Positions 1-13,024 are shown, counted from the stretch's first letter. The stretch is 54,731 bases of DNA from Lingula anatina (GCF_001039355.2 NW_019775957.1:303200-357930); one strand, 5' to 3'. Notes: generated by a model not told the origin, from the sequence alone. A program made the numbers and translations.

Positions 1-65
1 ATTAGAATCCATTAAATCTAGAGATTATTTCTTGGGTTAATGAAAGTGGTGGTATTTTTGCCTTA

Positions 66-70
<5 letters not shown>

Positions 71-118
<48 letters not shown>
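71..118. repeat. (GA)n microsatellite
   Basis: Uninterrupted GA dinucleotide repeat of 24 units in a vitellogenin intron. Confidence 0.95.
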
Positions 119-120
<2 letters not shown>

Positions 121-718
121 TAGCAAATGGATCTGAGATCTTTTTAAAATTATTCAAATCTAAAAAGGAATTTTGTTTTTTACTTAAAGACACTGTGATT
201 GTCTGCATAATTTTTGCTCAACTGTGCTTGTACATGTTGCAACTTTTGTAAACACTGATAATCAGTTGCCACCCAAAACTCACTTTGCAAAAATCATTTT
301 CCTTTTATTTAAAAATTTTCAATTTCTTCTTTTTTTAATGTTGAAATTGCAGATGAAATTTTGAAAATATGGACAATTACTTTTTTCACAAAACTCATTG
401 CAATTTTTAAAAATATTTATTTATTTATTTATTTATTTTCTTGGAAACTGGCAAGCCATATTTCTTTTTACTATATACTTGTGGAGTGCAGGTCAATTAT
501 AATGAAATTTGAGGATTTTTACAAACATGTGGCACTTATGTGTTATTTACTATTTTTTATTTATTTATTATCTGTGATTGTTAGATGATATTTCTGTTTT
601 TGTTGGAATGTATGTAGACTTTGGTGTTGTGTAGTGAAAATTGGAGATATTTTTCATTCCTTTATTTTTAAAATGATTTATTTATTCATCTTTTTTTTTC
701 TTTTTTTGTAAATATACT

Positions 719-721
<3 letters not shown>

Positions 722-769
<48 letters not shown>
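722..769. repeat. (TA)n microsatellite
   Basis: Uninterrupted TA/AT dinucleotide repeat followed by a run of T, upstream of the first visible vitellogenin exon. Confidence 0.95.
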
Positions 770-785
<16 letters not shown>

Positions 786-847
786 ATGTATGTATAACTT
801 TTAGCTTTAGCGTATAGTTTGATAAGATTCCAATTCATTTTTTCTAG

Positions 848-1663
848 GATGGTGTATCAGGTGACTGTGAGACTCTGTACCAGGTAGGCTCTTACCCTTA
901 CTCCTACTCCCAGTATGCTAGCCAGAATGTGATCAATGTCACCAAGGTGCGCAACTACAGGAACTGCCTGGAACAGCCACTTTTCCAACAGAGCATCTAT
1001 ACAGCTGTCCGCTGTGATTCATGCAACTATGATCAGGTAACCCAATTCATATATATATTATTAAATGGGAACTGTTTTGCAACATTTTAAGGAGATTGTT
1101 TCAGTAGTACACATATTTGAGGGAAGAATTTATACAGAATGTTGAGAACAGGTTCATGTAGTTGTGTAAGAAAGGACATAAGGAAGTAATTGTGTAAGGA
1201 GGGATATATATCTGTACAAGAAAGATTTATTTACAATTTGTAGATATACATACTGGACTTGCACCAATTATCTCTGTGAACTTGTATCTTAATACACACC
1301 AAATAGCACTAAAATTTCTAAGGACCAATTGTTATAATTATTATTGTTGAAACCTCAATAAGCAGGGCTTAAAACATTTAGAGAAAAATCTTTTTGTATA
1401 TGCGGCCCATACGAATGGAATCAGTTACCATCAGAACTAAGAAGAAATATTAGGTCAACAAATGATTTAAAAAAGAGCTTAAAACTGTTAAAATTATAAT
1501 TGAACATTAAAAATTTTACAGAACATTGTAATGGGACATTTTTCTCTTTACTTTTAATACCATTACTTTTCAATTTAAGATAATCCTTTAAACTTCGTAT
1601 TTTATTTGTAAAGTCTACATTTGTTAGGTCACAGAACATTTTATGGATTTTAGACTCAAATAA

Positions 1664-1699
<36 letters not shown>

Positions 1700-4600
1700 C
1701 AGCAACAGCCTCTGTTGAGATCTGGCACCCAAGCCCGCTACAACATCTCCAGTCAAGGCCAAAATGGCAATGTTATAGAATCAGCAGTAGTAGAGAGCCA
1801 GCATGTCTTCACTCCATACTCTGAGCAGGGAGGCAGTGCTGTCACATACATCAAGTAAGTATGGGGTTGTACTTTTGAAAAAGTTTTGAACAAGTGTTTA
1901 GAAGTGAGATGGGCATTTATTGTTTAATGTTTGTGAAACTGGAAAAAGAGTGTGAAAAGTGGAAGACATTTTCATGGTTCACATGAAAAGCTAATATTGC
2001 TACTTTATTACATCTATATTATAAACATCAAGATTTATATGGATAGAAGTTCTTACTTTTAAAATTGATGAAGAAGGGAAAAAAGTGCTGTAGCCAAAGT
2101 GAAGAAAATGGATTATTTTGAAGGAGTGAAAGTGTGTTCATTGATAATTGCATGCTGTAAAGATTTATTGATTAAATTTTTTACACAAAATCTTCCCCCT
2201 TTGAATTATCATGGTTCAACTAGAATTTCAACCATATACTTTTTCAGCCAATGTGTACGTATTCAAGGAGCCAACCAGAACGGTGCGCCCATCCCTGCAC
2301 CCACAAACCCACAAATCCACCAGGAAAACCTAAGAATGATCATCCCCAAGAGAGAAGAAGTAGCAAAGAATCCAGAGTGGCAGCCAAGACCAAGCACACC
2401 CAGTGAAATTGTGGCTAAAAAGCAACAGGTTTGTTCATCCAAAATCACAATTTGATTGTCTTTACATGTACACTCTATATTTTGCATAGTAATATGATAA
2501 ACACTGTGTTTTTACAACTTGACTTTGAAAGAAAATATGTATATTTCAGGTTGGACAGCTTCTGTCCCAAATCACCGCAGAACTTGACCAGGGGGTTCCA
2601 GTAGAGGCACCCAAGTATATTGCTGCTCTCCTGCGCTCCCTGCGTCAGTCCAGCACTGAACAACTGGCTGCAATCTGGCAACAGTACTGCCAGCAAGGCT
2701 CAGCACCAACAATTCAGCAGGGCCAGAGACAACAGAGATATGGCCAACAAGGCCAGGGACAACAGAGCTATGGCCAGCAAGACCAGAGGCAGCAGAAACA
2801 AAGGCATCAGGGAAGGAAACAGCAACACCACCAGGAATATGAACAGCAAGGATGGAGACAACAACTGAATGACCAACAGAGCCAGAGAGCAAGGTAGGTA
2901 GTATAGTAAAACAGAATTATTTGCTTGTTTTGAAGTTTAATTCTTAAATAAAATGTATGAATGTATATGATTTAAAAAGAGCAAGGCATGATTTTGTTTG
3001 CTTTAAATCCATCAAAGAAAGTTAAATGCCAAATTTGAACACATGCCAAATTGTTATAAATGTCAAATTACAACATAGACACTTTTTTCTATTGCAGACA
3101 AGTACTGTTCGATGTGTTGCCCCTTGTGAGCAATGGAGCTATAGTGGATTGGGTAGCAACAGCCATCAAGAGAGGTCAATTAGCAGACCGTGAAGCTGCT
3201 CAAGTTTTGTCAGGCTTAGCCTTTAGTCCACTGCCAAACCTCTCCATGGCTGACCAACTCCTGGTAAAGTTTACTTCATAGCCATGGTTATATAAGTGCA
3301 ATTGCAGTTTTTAGGAAAAATTGGTACTCATACCTTTAATACAATGTGTATAAATTTACTAAGTGAAAAAAGTATGCTGAAATATTATTTCCTTTCTGAG
3401 TATACTGAGTAAGTATTTGGCATTCACACTATATTCATCCATTAAAATTAGTAGTGATGTTTGGCCTACCCTTGCAGGCACTTTACCAGAATCTCCCTGC
3501 ATCATACAGCCCCATAGTGCGCCGTTCCTGCCTCCTGTCAGCTGGGGCCCTGATAAATGCCAGCTGTACCTGGCACCCATACCCATCCCAAAGACCGTAT
3601 GCCAGGGACCAAGGCTGCACTGAAACCAGGCTTAATAAGTATGTCCAGCAACTTCAAGCTTTGTATAACCAGGGTCAGAATAGAGATGAGAAGATCCTTG
3701 TTTTGAAGGCTTTTGGCAATGCAGGAATTGAAGGAAGTTTTCCCTGGTTGAAGAAGGTGATTCAGGATAAGCAACAGCCACAGGAACTGCGTGTGGTGGC
3801 TGTAAATGCTTTGAGAAATCTTGTAGGATCTATTCCAAACAGGGTAAGACACCATTGGCAAAATATTTGGAGAGATATAAACAAAAACTGATAGCTCTGA
3901 AGTGATATTAAAGATTTTTATTTCACAATTTAGACTTTAACAGGAATGGATCAACTATTTTTAAATTACAGACAGGAAATACATGATATGGTAAAAGATA
4001 TAATTTACTGGGCATCAGTCAATAGTTTTGTTTTCAATTGCTCAAACAGAAATATTCTAACAAAAAAATACATAAACGTGTTTTACATTTCTCTTCAGAT
4101 CAATGACGTTTGTCTGACAGTGTACTTTGATGGTGAAGAACCAACAGAGCTCAGGCTTGCTGCCTTCAGGATCTTCATAGGACAAAGCCCAAGCCGCACA
4201 GCTCTTCAACTTGTTGCTCAGTCTCTTAGGAGAGAACAAGACTTGGAAGTCGGCTCCTACGTTTACTCATACCTTATTACTGTGGCCAATGCCTCACATC
4301 CCTGCTACAGGACTCTGGCCAGACGTGCGCAGTTTGCTCTCCGTTTCTGTAGGCCATACAACCCAGGCTTCCAGTACTCCAAGGCCATGCACTATAGCAA
4401 ATACTATAATGATCTGAAGATTGGTTTTGCTCAGGGAATCCACAAAGTAAACAGTCCATACTCTCTCCTCCCACGTTCACTGGCTGCCAGATATGACCTT
4501 GCTATGTTTGGATTCTCCACAAACCTATTTGAGGTAAGTAGGCACTTTATACATGTTTTGTCTAGAACTAGCTTAAGCTTTTCATTAAATTTGGTGGATT

Positions 4601-7600
4601 TTCCCTAAACTGAATGGACATTGTATTACTATTACAATAGAGCTTCCACTATGCGATGTTTGAAACGTTTTCCTTTAGGTTGGCTTCAGAGCTGAGGGAC
4701 TACAGAGCATTTTGGAAGCAATCTTTGCCCCAAAACAAACTGCTTTCAACATCATTAAGAAGACATTCAAGGATGCTCTCCAGAGCCCTAGACACTCAGC
4801 CAGAGGTGCCAGACATTACCAACAGAGGGAGGGGCCAGTCAATCAGAACATTGTTCAGGAACAAGAAAGAATCAAGGAACATGTAAAATTTAAATTATTA
4901 ATTGTACCATTAAAAAAAACTCAAACTGGGTGATATAATGATGCTTTTCAGGGTACATGATATCAGTCATATAGGCAGACTTAAAGTGAACAAATTCTGT
5001 GTAACAGATTGAAGTAATCAACTTTTTTTCATATTATGTTATATTAAACTTTCACGGGAAAAACTACACATAATTAGGGACATCATATGTGAACATAAAT
5101 ATGTATTTAATCATAACCAGCTTTTTAATGTTTCCAGTTTTGTTTATGTTTTATCAGTTGAAACTTCAAGGTTGCCAGTCTGAGAGACTGAATGGTCAAG
5201 TGTACTACAGAGTCAATGAGAGAGAGGTAGCCTACTACACACTGGACCCATTGTCTGTAAGACAGTTGCTGACTGGTAAGAAGTACATTGACATCTATTA
5301 TAAATGAAGAATTAACAACTTAAAGACTATAGATCCACTACTTTGCTTCAGCTGTTAATTATTATAAGCCTTTTATATTAGAAAACTAAACTTGACACTT
5401 CATACATTAGCAATATTAGATAAGATTATGCGGAATATACCACTTTATTTGACATTTTAAAAATGAATAATCCATGAAGTTTAAGAATACAGTGAAATAA
5501 TACATTTGAAACAAGATTTCATGTTTATTTTACAATTAAAAATAGTAATAGTAATAATAAATAAGTACCAAAAATTCCAGATTACTTTGATCTGCAGCAG
5601 ATCCAGAGTGAACAAGGAATGCCAGTAGATTATGTTCGCTCTTTTGTCAATGCTGATGCTACCTACCAAATGCCCACCTGTATTGGTCTGCCACTGACTC
5701 TTAACCTCACTGCAATCACTGCAGTAAGAATTGAAGGACAAATAAAGGCAAAGACTACCCCAGCTGGAAGCCTGATCCCTGATGTTATCAGCATTGAAGC
5801 AAGTCTTACACCAAGGTAAATTAGATCTTGCATCAAAAGGACAGTTATAATTTGAAAGTTTTGTGGCATGATAGAGGTTCATAAAAGTGAACGTAACACT
5901 GTTGAACATAAATATTAGAGAACATGATTCTTTGGCCCTGAAGATTCTTTGTATTTGTTTCATTTTTCGCCACATTTTGCACAATATATGTAAAGAAATT
6001 TATTTGTAGAATTGCTTTTGAGAAGACCTACCGTATGGGTTGTGATGGTGTTTTGTTTACTGCCTCTGCTGCTGCTAAGTTGCGCGTCAGCTCTGGACAG
6101 GCCATTCGTGGCAATGCCCAGTACTACACCAAGACCAGCCAGCTTACTGCTCAGATCCATGCTCCACAACAGGTTAGTTTTACTTTGGGAAACAAGATGG
6201 TGTAAATTCGTCAATAAATCATCATTATAAAAATGTGTATGAATTGGATTTTACATACTAGTTGCATAAACACATCAAACATCACTTCTGAACATTTTGC
6301 TTTCTTAGTTATAGATTATATCAAAATATTATTTTATTATATATTAATTGTATCACATCACAAGCTTTTGCAGCTTAACACTGAATATTTATCCAAATTA
6401 TTTGACATATAATCTTTTGATAGTAAACATTCTTTTAGCACAACTACATATACTGCATATTCCTAAGCACATGTAAGATCTTCAGTTCAAATAGAACTTC
6501 AGCTGCTGAATTACATTTTGAAATAAATTGTGCACCCTATTGTTTCCAGGAGGTGACACTTGTGGGTGCCACTGCTGTCCCCATGACCTGCTGGAGAGAT
6601 GTCCCTGGCCAGCCGTCCCAGCCTGCACAGGAACAATGCATAGAGATCGCAGGACAGGAGGTCAATGTTCCACAACAGGTAGGAGAATATTGAAACTGGA
6701 TGAAATAGAATTGTTTTGATTTCACTAACTTTTACTCTGCACTTAATAGAAGTATTCTGGGAGCCTAAACTTGCAAAGCAGATCAATCATGGAATTGAAG
6801 GAATGGTGTATTTGCACAAAGACCTAATAAAAGATGTGACGCAACTTTAAAAAAAATTCCATGACATATTTTTCCATGAATAAGTATATATAATATCAGC
6901 AAAATGTAATAAAGGTTGAGTAAGTCAGCATGTTTGTGGAGATTAAACAGAAAATATAATAATTAAATTAATGTCTTCTGTTCTTCTAGAGAAGATACAG
7001 ATATGGCGGTGAAGGTCTTGGTGTTGAATTTGAGATTTTTGCCCAGTATGTAAATCGCACTGGTGCTCCTTTTGCCCCATTCCACCCACTGGTAGGCAAG
7101 CAAAATCTGCAGGTCAAGGTTCGACCTGCAGGTAATGCAGCACAGGCTTACCAGATTACCTTCGAATACAGGTGAGTTTGAACCAAAGTATATTCTCAGT
7201 TGAAGAAGTAAAAATATGTCTTTTCATGCTTTAAATATGATAAGTTTGTAGTTAAATTCTGTGGTCAAGTTTTGTCCCACCTTTAATATTAGAATGATTT
7301 TCTAATTTTTTTCCATACTTCAACAGGAGACAGCAAGTAAGTGAAATTAATGAACCACTGTCCGTGAAAATCAGCCCAGTTCCTGGCAGACAACAGGGAG
7401 GTGGATCGGTTGCAGGTGGAAGCCCACCTTATACCGAGCAACAACAAGATGGAGCATCTGAGGGAGGCTTCTGGAGCTACTTTGGTTTTGGTGGTCAGGA
7501 GGAAGAAGAAAGCTCAAAGATTGGATATTCCAGCCCTGCCTATGGGCCACAGCCTGCTGGTCCATATGAACGCACTCAGATCTTGTTTGCTGTGCAATGT

Positions 7601-10600
7601 AATATATTTATTTTCATTCTACAGAAATACACTAGTTATAGTTTGGGCACACACAAGAGTGAGATTTAAAAAAAGAAAGATGAAAAAGTGATACAACAGC
7701 CATTAAAACCATTACATACATGTACATAGTCACTCATTTACAGTCACCTACAAGTAGGTGCATCGGAAGTACATGTAAGTTGCATAACATTTACAATTAA
7801 CCTATCCTGTTAATTTCTTTACAGCATTTTATATAAAATTTTCTAAACAGGTGTTTAGTTTTTTCTTATTGTTAAAGATTTAATATTTGTGATTTTGTCT
7901 AACTTCTTTTACAATGTTTCTAACACAGCTCAAGGAGGAAGTCAGCCTCGCCAGGCTAAGGTCAGTTTGGCCTATACACGTGACCAAGAGTCTCAGCGTA
8001 GCAAAGTGAGTGCGCATGTGATTGTCCCTACTCCTATCCCAGGTGTTGTGGAGTACCCATGGAGGGTAAGTTTCTCATGCCATTTGAAAACAACTGTCAA
8101 TTTGTGTATGTGCATTTGAACAATTTTTTCAATGGCCCAGAGTTGATGAACAGCATCTTTTTTGCTTTTTAAAGTTCTTTAGCAGAAATATATAACACTG
8201 TGAATTTTTGTAGTTAAATATTTATTTTTCAATCAGTGATAGATAATTCAGATATTTTTTATAAATTGTTAGACAACGATAGGTAATAAACAAAGATAGG
8301 TAATAAAGATAACACTAAAAGTCCTGTTCAGCAGCTTTTCAGTAATACTATTTGAGCTGGAATATTAAAGTTTCAATAAAATCCACATTTATTAACATGT
8401 CAATTCTTTATCAGAAATGAAGAAATATTTTTTTAAAAAATTTTAAAAAATTACTCTTTTAGGCATGTGTTGATGGTCAAGTGAGCTATCCCAGACTCCC
8501 TGACAATGTGGCAATCGCCCAGGTCCCTCAGTCTCAGAAGGTTGTTGATGCAGGAGTCACTGTGGCATGGGGCAGACAGTGCAGCAACCCACAGATTGCT
8601 ATCAAGGCAAGTGGTGAAACAGCGACATTCTGATTTGTTTCAGCTAATAAGATTCTTTATTAATGGCTAATTTGTCATGTTGTATTTTAGATGACTTCTT
8701 TAAAATGATCTATGTCTTTTATAGTAGAGATTAATGTTAAGTTAATTAATGTCAATAAATTATATTTTCTGATTTGTATGTGGTTTGTAGCGATATATTG
8801 GAAGGTAACCCAACACTCAGTTTTCCGTATCAATTCACATGGAGACATACATAATCTTATTTTCTGATCCAGGCTCTAGCAGGCAAAGGCAGTGGGCAGA
8901 TTCAACAAGAGAGTGAACAGATACAGCAGCTGAGGGAACAGTGTCAAGGAAATCCCCAGGGGCAGCCTGCTAGTGCCCCCCAGCATCAACAGACATACCG
9001 TAACAAGTATGCCAGGCAATCTGGTGGGCAAGCTGCTGACTGGGCCAACCCTTCATCACGTGCACAAAACATCACATATGAGAGAGCAGTGGCGTGTGAG
9101 AGACTGAGACAGGAGGCTGCTAGGCTGCAACAGTGGGATGTGTTGATCCAATACCAGCAGGTACATGTAGGAGTGATTTCGTAAAGACTTGCCTTACAAT
9201 GCTGAAATATATCATAAAATACAGGAAGAGAAAAATTATTCCATTAAATTAGTCTTATGTTTCTTTTTTTTTTCTTTAAAATTTACAGTTAACATCTAAT
9301 TTGTATTTATCACAACACAGCAAATTTTGTTAACGCATATTTCTGATGGATTCTTTTTAGCTTCCCTATTGGTTTAGAGCAGCCATCTCCAGTGCCTACC
9401 GCTATGCTAAATACCAGCAGTACAGCCGTCTGAGTGTGGAGGACATTGATGTTAACAACCAGCCAAACAAAATCAGAATCCAGGCTACAAGTATAGGAAG
9501 TCCAAACCAGGTAAGGAAAAGGTACACTAGAGTGTATTTATCATTTGCACTATCTTAAAACATATGATTAAAATCTTGAACATTTCCCTATCTGTCACTT
9601 AACTATACCATTTAAACCCAATTATTTCATATTTTCTCAGCCCCAGATTGCTGTAAGATGCCAGACTCCCACTGAGATTTCTACATTCCAAAGCATCCCT
9701 CTCCCCTTTGCTCTGCCCACTGTCTCCCTCACCACCCCTATTGTTGAGGCAACTTTGCAGCAAGCAAGTGGTGGCAAACTACCTGGTAAGTTGTAATGAC
9801 TGCAAATATATATAACTTAATAGGAATGCTTTACTGCACTTTAACTCAGCTCACATTTGAAAATCAGCTGGATTAATTAGAACATTTTACTCAGAGTTGT
9901 CCTGTCCTTTTTTTTTTTTTTTACTCACATTTGCATTTTCCAAGTGATAGTTTATATCCATGTGTTTATATAAGGCTGTCCTATTCACATTTTTTGAATG
10001 TCAACAATAATACTAGTCCATTATTAAAACTGGTGATTACGCAATCACACATTGTGTAATCATATGTTAAAATTGCCAAAAATTATATTTTGTGTTTTCC
10101 TCATTCATCACTAATTGGATAAATAAAAACATAATTACTATCATCAAAATTACTTACGTAAAAAATTGTTAAATTGAATAGTTTTCCATGAATTTAAACT
10201 TTTCTACAAATTTCCATTTTGTGTCAGTTTGTATCCGTTAATATTCACCAGTTTTTTTTTTATGTTATTGTTGAAACCATTTTGCAGTGAACACAGAGTC
10301 GAACGGGAAATACTGTTCGCTTCCATACCGGAGGTGAATTTGCAGGGTCCAACAGACAATAAACTATCTATTTTACTCAATCCACTCTCTGTGCAGAGTG
10401 TGATTGCCATATGTAAATTTGTACAGTGCAATTAGAAAGCGTGTATCCCTGCGTGGATGAGCATAGTTTACTACTCAAATTATTCTTTTAATATTTGTAT
10501 CAGTTAGAGAGCCTGTAAATGTAAACCATTTCTTTGTGCTTAATGAATTATTATTATTATTATTATTTTGACATGTTATTACAATATGTGTGTCTGCCCA

Positions 10601-11720
10601 TTTGGTAGCATGTGCTGCCTGGTAAAATTTGAAGTGCACATTGTTGAAGAAATTATTTTACATTTATAGCTGTCTGCAAAGTTCAAGGGGGCACTGTGAA
10701 AACCTATGATGGAATTGCTTCCAAATTACCCAAAGCTCCTTGCGATGTGTTGCTGTCCAAGGACTGCTCCCCAAGAGAAAGCTTTATGGTCATTTTGGAG
10801 AGTAATAAAGCCAATGACCAAATAGTAAGGACATTTTAAATAACATACTGTAATATAATAGCAAAATTGTTTCATTCTGTCACTTATCAATTTTCTCTAA
10901 CAACAAGTATGGCACATTTACACAGTTGTTTGATATATTGTTCTTCTCAGTTAATGTTTGTTTGGAATCATTCAGATGTCTTGTTCTGGGGTATAATAAT
11001 TCGCATCTTTCCATTATGTACATTTGTAATGCATTTGAATTTTCTCTTTCAATCAGGGTATTAGAATTGCCCTTAAGAAGAAAGTTAATATCCAGCTGAC
11101 ACCTCAGGGAAAATCTGCTGAAATTATAGTAAATGGTGCCAAAAAGGCAGTCCCTCCATCTGGAGAGCTGAAGATTCGTGAGGCAGAAAGTCCCAGGTAC
11201 ACCTTTGGCATCTGGAAAAAAAATACACTTTTAGCATTGGCACTGATCTCTTATTGTGTATTTTTTCTGCATCAGTAAGCAATATTTTCATAACACAAAA
11301 TTTTGTTGGAAACTTAACACAGTAATATGGTGTTAAATCTGTGATATTTGATTATTCATCTGAAGTGCCTCATTACATGGTACCATTCATAATTTTCCAG
11401 CAGTCCTATTATTGCTACAGTACGCAAGACGGCAAACCTTTATGTGATTAGTTGCCAAGAACTGGGCCTGTCTGTTCAGACAGACTTGGCGACAGTCAAA
11501 GTACAGGTACAATTTGATAAGATTGTTGTTTAATCTTTTCTGCCTCTCTACCTCTCTTCTTCTCCTCTCCTCTTTTTTTCTTGCAGTTTCTGATATTTTT
11601 AAAACTGTTGATAATTTTGTATCAATATTATAGAAATCTTCCTCGTGTAACTATTTAAATCAAGCTTTTGAGTCACACAGGTCTTCTTTTGATAAAAAGA
11701 ATCTACAGCCATGGATGCAA

Positions 11721-11770
<50 letters not shown>

Positions 11771-13024
11771 CAAAACTGAATAATTTATCTTCTTTTTTTT
11801 TTTTCAATTTCATGCAGGATGAATTATTCACTTTCAAGGATAATTAAAGTAAGATGTTTTATATATTTAACATTGCTTGCTTTTTTCATTTTAAGAACAA
11901 CCCAGCTGTGTACCGTGGTAAGACATGTGGTTTGTGTGGTAACATGAATGGCCAGACCAAAGATGATCTAGAGGGCCCACGCAAGGAGCGCTACGATAAC
12001 CCAGAACATTTTGCCTACAGCTATTTGATTCCAAGTTCTAGATGTCCAGCTGAAATGATTGAAAGCCTCAAGAGCAACAAGCAGATCAAGGCAAAAGTAC
12101 CAGGTTTGTAGAATAAGGTATTTTTATGGGATTCTTACCAGTGTGGGATTTTACAACTCTTGGATAATGCTACAGATAAATATCAGAGTTGTTTTGCAAA
12201 AAAAGGCCTTGTACAAAGTAAAAGTTTTTTTTTATGTTCTTTTCCTTATTTAAAGGGATAATAACTCTTCGTATGAGATCTATATTTCACAATAAAAACA
12301 TTGTGAATAACTCATAGAAATATAATATATTCTGTTTTACCACAAAAAACGGCAGTTATAGCTATTATTCTGATATCTGAGCTTGTCTTTAGACCACGTG
12401 ACCTCCATTGATGGCTATACTCTGTTAAAATCTCTTAAGAGATTTTAACAAAAAACCAAACTTTTTAGAAAAAAACCAGGGACTAACTTTGAATGTAAAA
12501 ATGGATTCATTAACCATTGGTAAGTATGGGAAAATTGTCGTTTACTCCAGGAAAATTCATTTTCTGGCCGAAACGAAGAGTTATTATCCCTTTAACTAAA
12601 CATTGCAGTTTGATATATATTTTTGAATTATAAACAGGTTCTCAAGCTAACATCTGCAATTTTCAATTTGAAAAATTATTTTGTAATTATTATTCTTATG
12701 GAAAGTTTCACTGGTTTGTCATTTGGTTTTGCATTTTTCATTTCCTCAGCATGCAAACCAATATTCCGTAACAAGAAAGAAACCAGAGAGTACAGAGGCC
12801 AACAGGAAATCTGCTTCTCTCTGAGACCAGTCAGGCAGTGCCCTGCAGCCTGCAAGAAAGTTGGCATCCAGCGCGAGCAACTCCCTTACCACTGCCTGCC
12901 TGCTAATGCTGTCTCAACCAAACAGATGGATGCTGACATCAACAAAAGACCACTGAAGGAGCTCATCACCAAGCCTGAGCACATGCGCAAGGAAGTAGAA
13001 TACCCAGAGGACTGTCAGATTTAA
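848..13024 (+). CDS. vtg: Vitellogenin, 5'-partial, 24 exons (first haplotype copy)
   Basis: Large lipid transfer protein: the secreted yolk precursor that carries lipid to oocytes. Exons joined with consistent phase: 848-1036, 1703-1854, 2248-2428, 2550-2893, 3098-3263, 3478-3843, 4099-4533, 4679-4882, 5158-5275, 5581-5815, 6010-6172, 6550-6678, 6990-7171, 7327-7598, 7929-8065, 8463-8606, 8873-9160, 9361-9510, 9641-9785, 10670-10824, 11057-11196, 11401-11506, 11896-12103, 12750-13024 (stop). They total 4,884 nt, or 1,627 residues. The lipovitellin N-terminal domain (DGVSGDCETLYQV, then VTKVRNYRNC) covers about residues 1-620. A helical segment and open beta-sheet follow. A von Willebrand D domain occupies about 1,334-1,536, with CKVQGGTVKTYDG at its start and the signature CGLCGN in exon 23. 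A cysteine-rich tail ends the protein. There is no polyserine phosvitin tract; instead exon 4 encodes a Gln/Gly/Arg-rich linker (about residues 222-284). The intron after exon 16 appears to use a GC donor. The family call is secure; single exon edges are inferred from splice consensus. Confidence 0.93.
1380..1697 (+). mobile_element. LINE 3' tail remnant in vitellogenin intron
   Basis: A short open frame (1380-1499) encodes a segment with CGPYEWNQLPSELRR followed by a lysine-rich LKKSLKLLKL end. This is the usual C-terminus of CR1/Jockey-group reverse transcriptase ORFs (an aromatic-proline-WN-LP-E-R pattern, then a FKK-LK pattern). An AT-rich 3' UTR follows and ends in (ATT)n at about 1,667-1,697, typical of such LINEs. 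The element is 5'-truncated and dead. Its (ATT)n tail lies directly against the acceptor of vitellogenin exon 2 (1703). Confidence 0.75.
2688..2890 (+). repeat. Gln-rich low-complexity coding segment of vitellogenin
   Basis: Within exon 4 the code is dominated by CAG/CAA with GGC, AGA and TAT, giving motifs such as YGQQGQGQQSYGQQ and then QQKQRHQGRKQQHH. It sits in the lipovitellin N-terminal region, where many vitellogenins carry a Ser-rich linker. DNA-level imperfect repeats (tatggccaacaaggccag and variants) suggest growth by slippage. Confidence 0.85.
8607..8872 (+). other. Probable GC-AG intron in vitellogenin
   Basis: The exon ending at 8606 is followed by gcaagt, giving the strong GC-donor context AAG|GCAAGT. 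It joins in frame to the acceptor at 8872 (gatccag). The only nearby GT (gtggtg) is a poor donor and does not keep frame with that acceptor. The second haplotype has the same sequence (donor after 16891). Confidence 0.7.
12254..12591. mobile_element. 338-bp inverted-repeat element (TTAA target), polymorphic
   Basis: The ends are perfect 18-bp inverted repeats, AGGGATAATAACTCTTCG at 12254-12271 and its complement at 12574-12591. They are flanked by TTAA on both sides (12250-12253 and 12592-12595). The other haplotype copy has an uninterrupted site with a single TTAA at 20543-20546, so this is a true insertion. A TTAA duplication is the hallmark of piggyBac-type transposition. Because TTAA is itself palindromic, a TA duplication with longer repeats is also possible. 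No transposase ORF: a non-autonomous MITE. Confidence 0.88.

Larger units (their letters stand above)
1..847. other. Vitellogenin intron (5' edge of window)
   Basis: No exon is visible here. The stretch is AT-rich and holds a (GA)n microsatellite at 71-118 and an (AT)n tract at about 723-769 followed by a T run. It ends in a pyrimidine-rich acceptor (ttttttctag) just before the first visible vitellogenin exon. The exon that follows starts well inside the lipid-transport domain, so the signal peptide and first exon or exons lie upstream of the window. Confidence 0.7.

Noticed and set aside
2885-3100. A furin-type cleavage site at the exon 4/5 junction of vitellogenin
   Set aside because: The spliced sequence is QRARQ, which lacks the basic residue at P4 required for an RXXR site.
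5481-5984. A 167-codon minus-strand open frame (also at 13765-14265)
   Set aside because: It lies antisense to vitellogenin exon 10 and adjoining introns, with no family pattern; it is a shadow frame.
10288-10337. An extra vitellogenin exon (acceptor at 10287, donor gtgaat)
   Set aside because: Exons 19 and 20 already join in phase 1 and give the expected start of the von Willebrand D domain; including it is not needed and the block differs in frame between alleles.
11819-11848. A short exon between vitellogenin exons 22 and 23
   Set aside because: It has a good acceptor but reaches an in-frame stop (GATAATTAA) before any donor, and exons 22 and 23 join without it.
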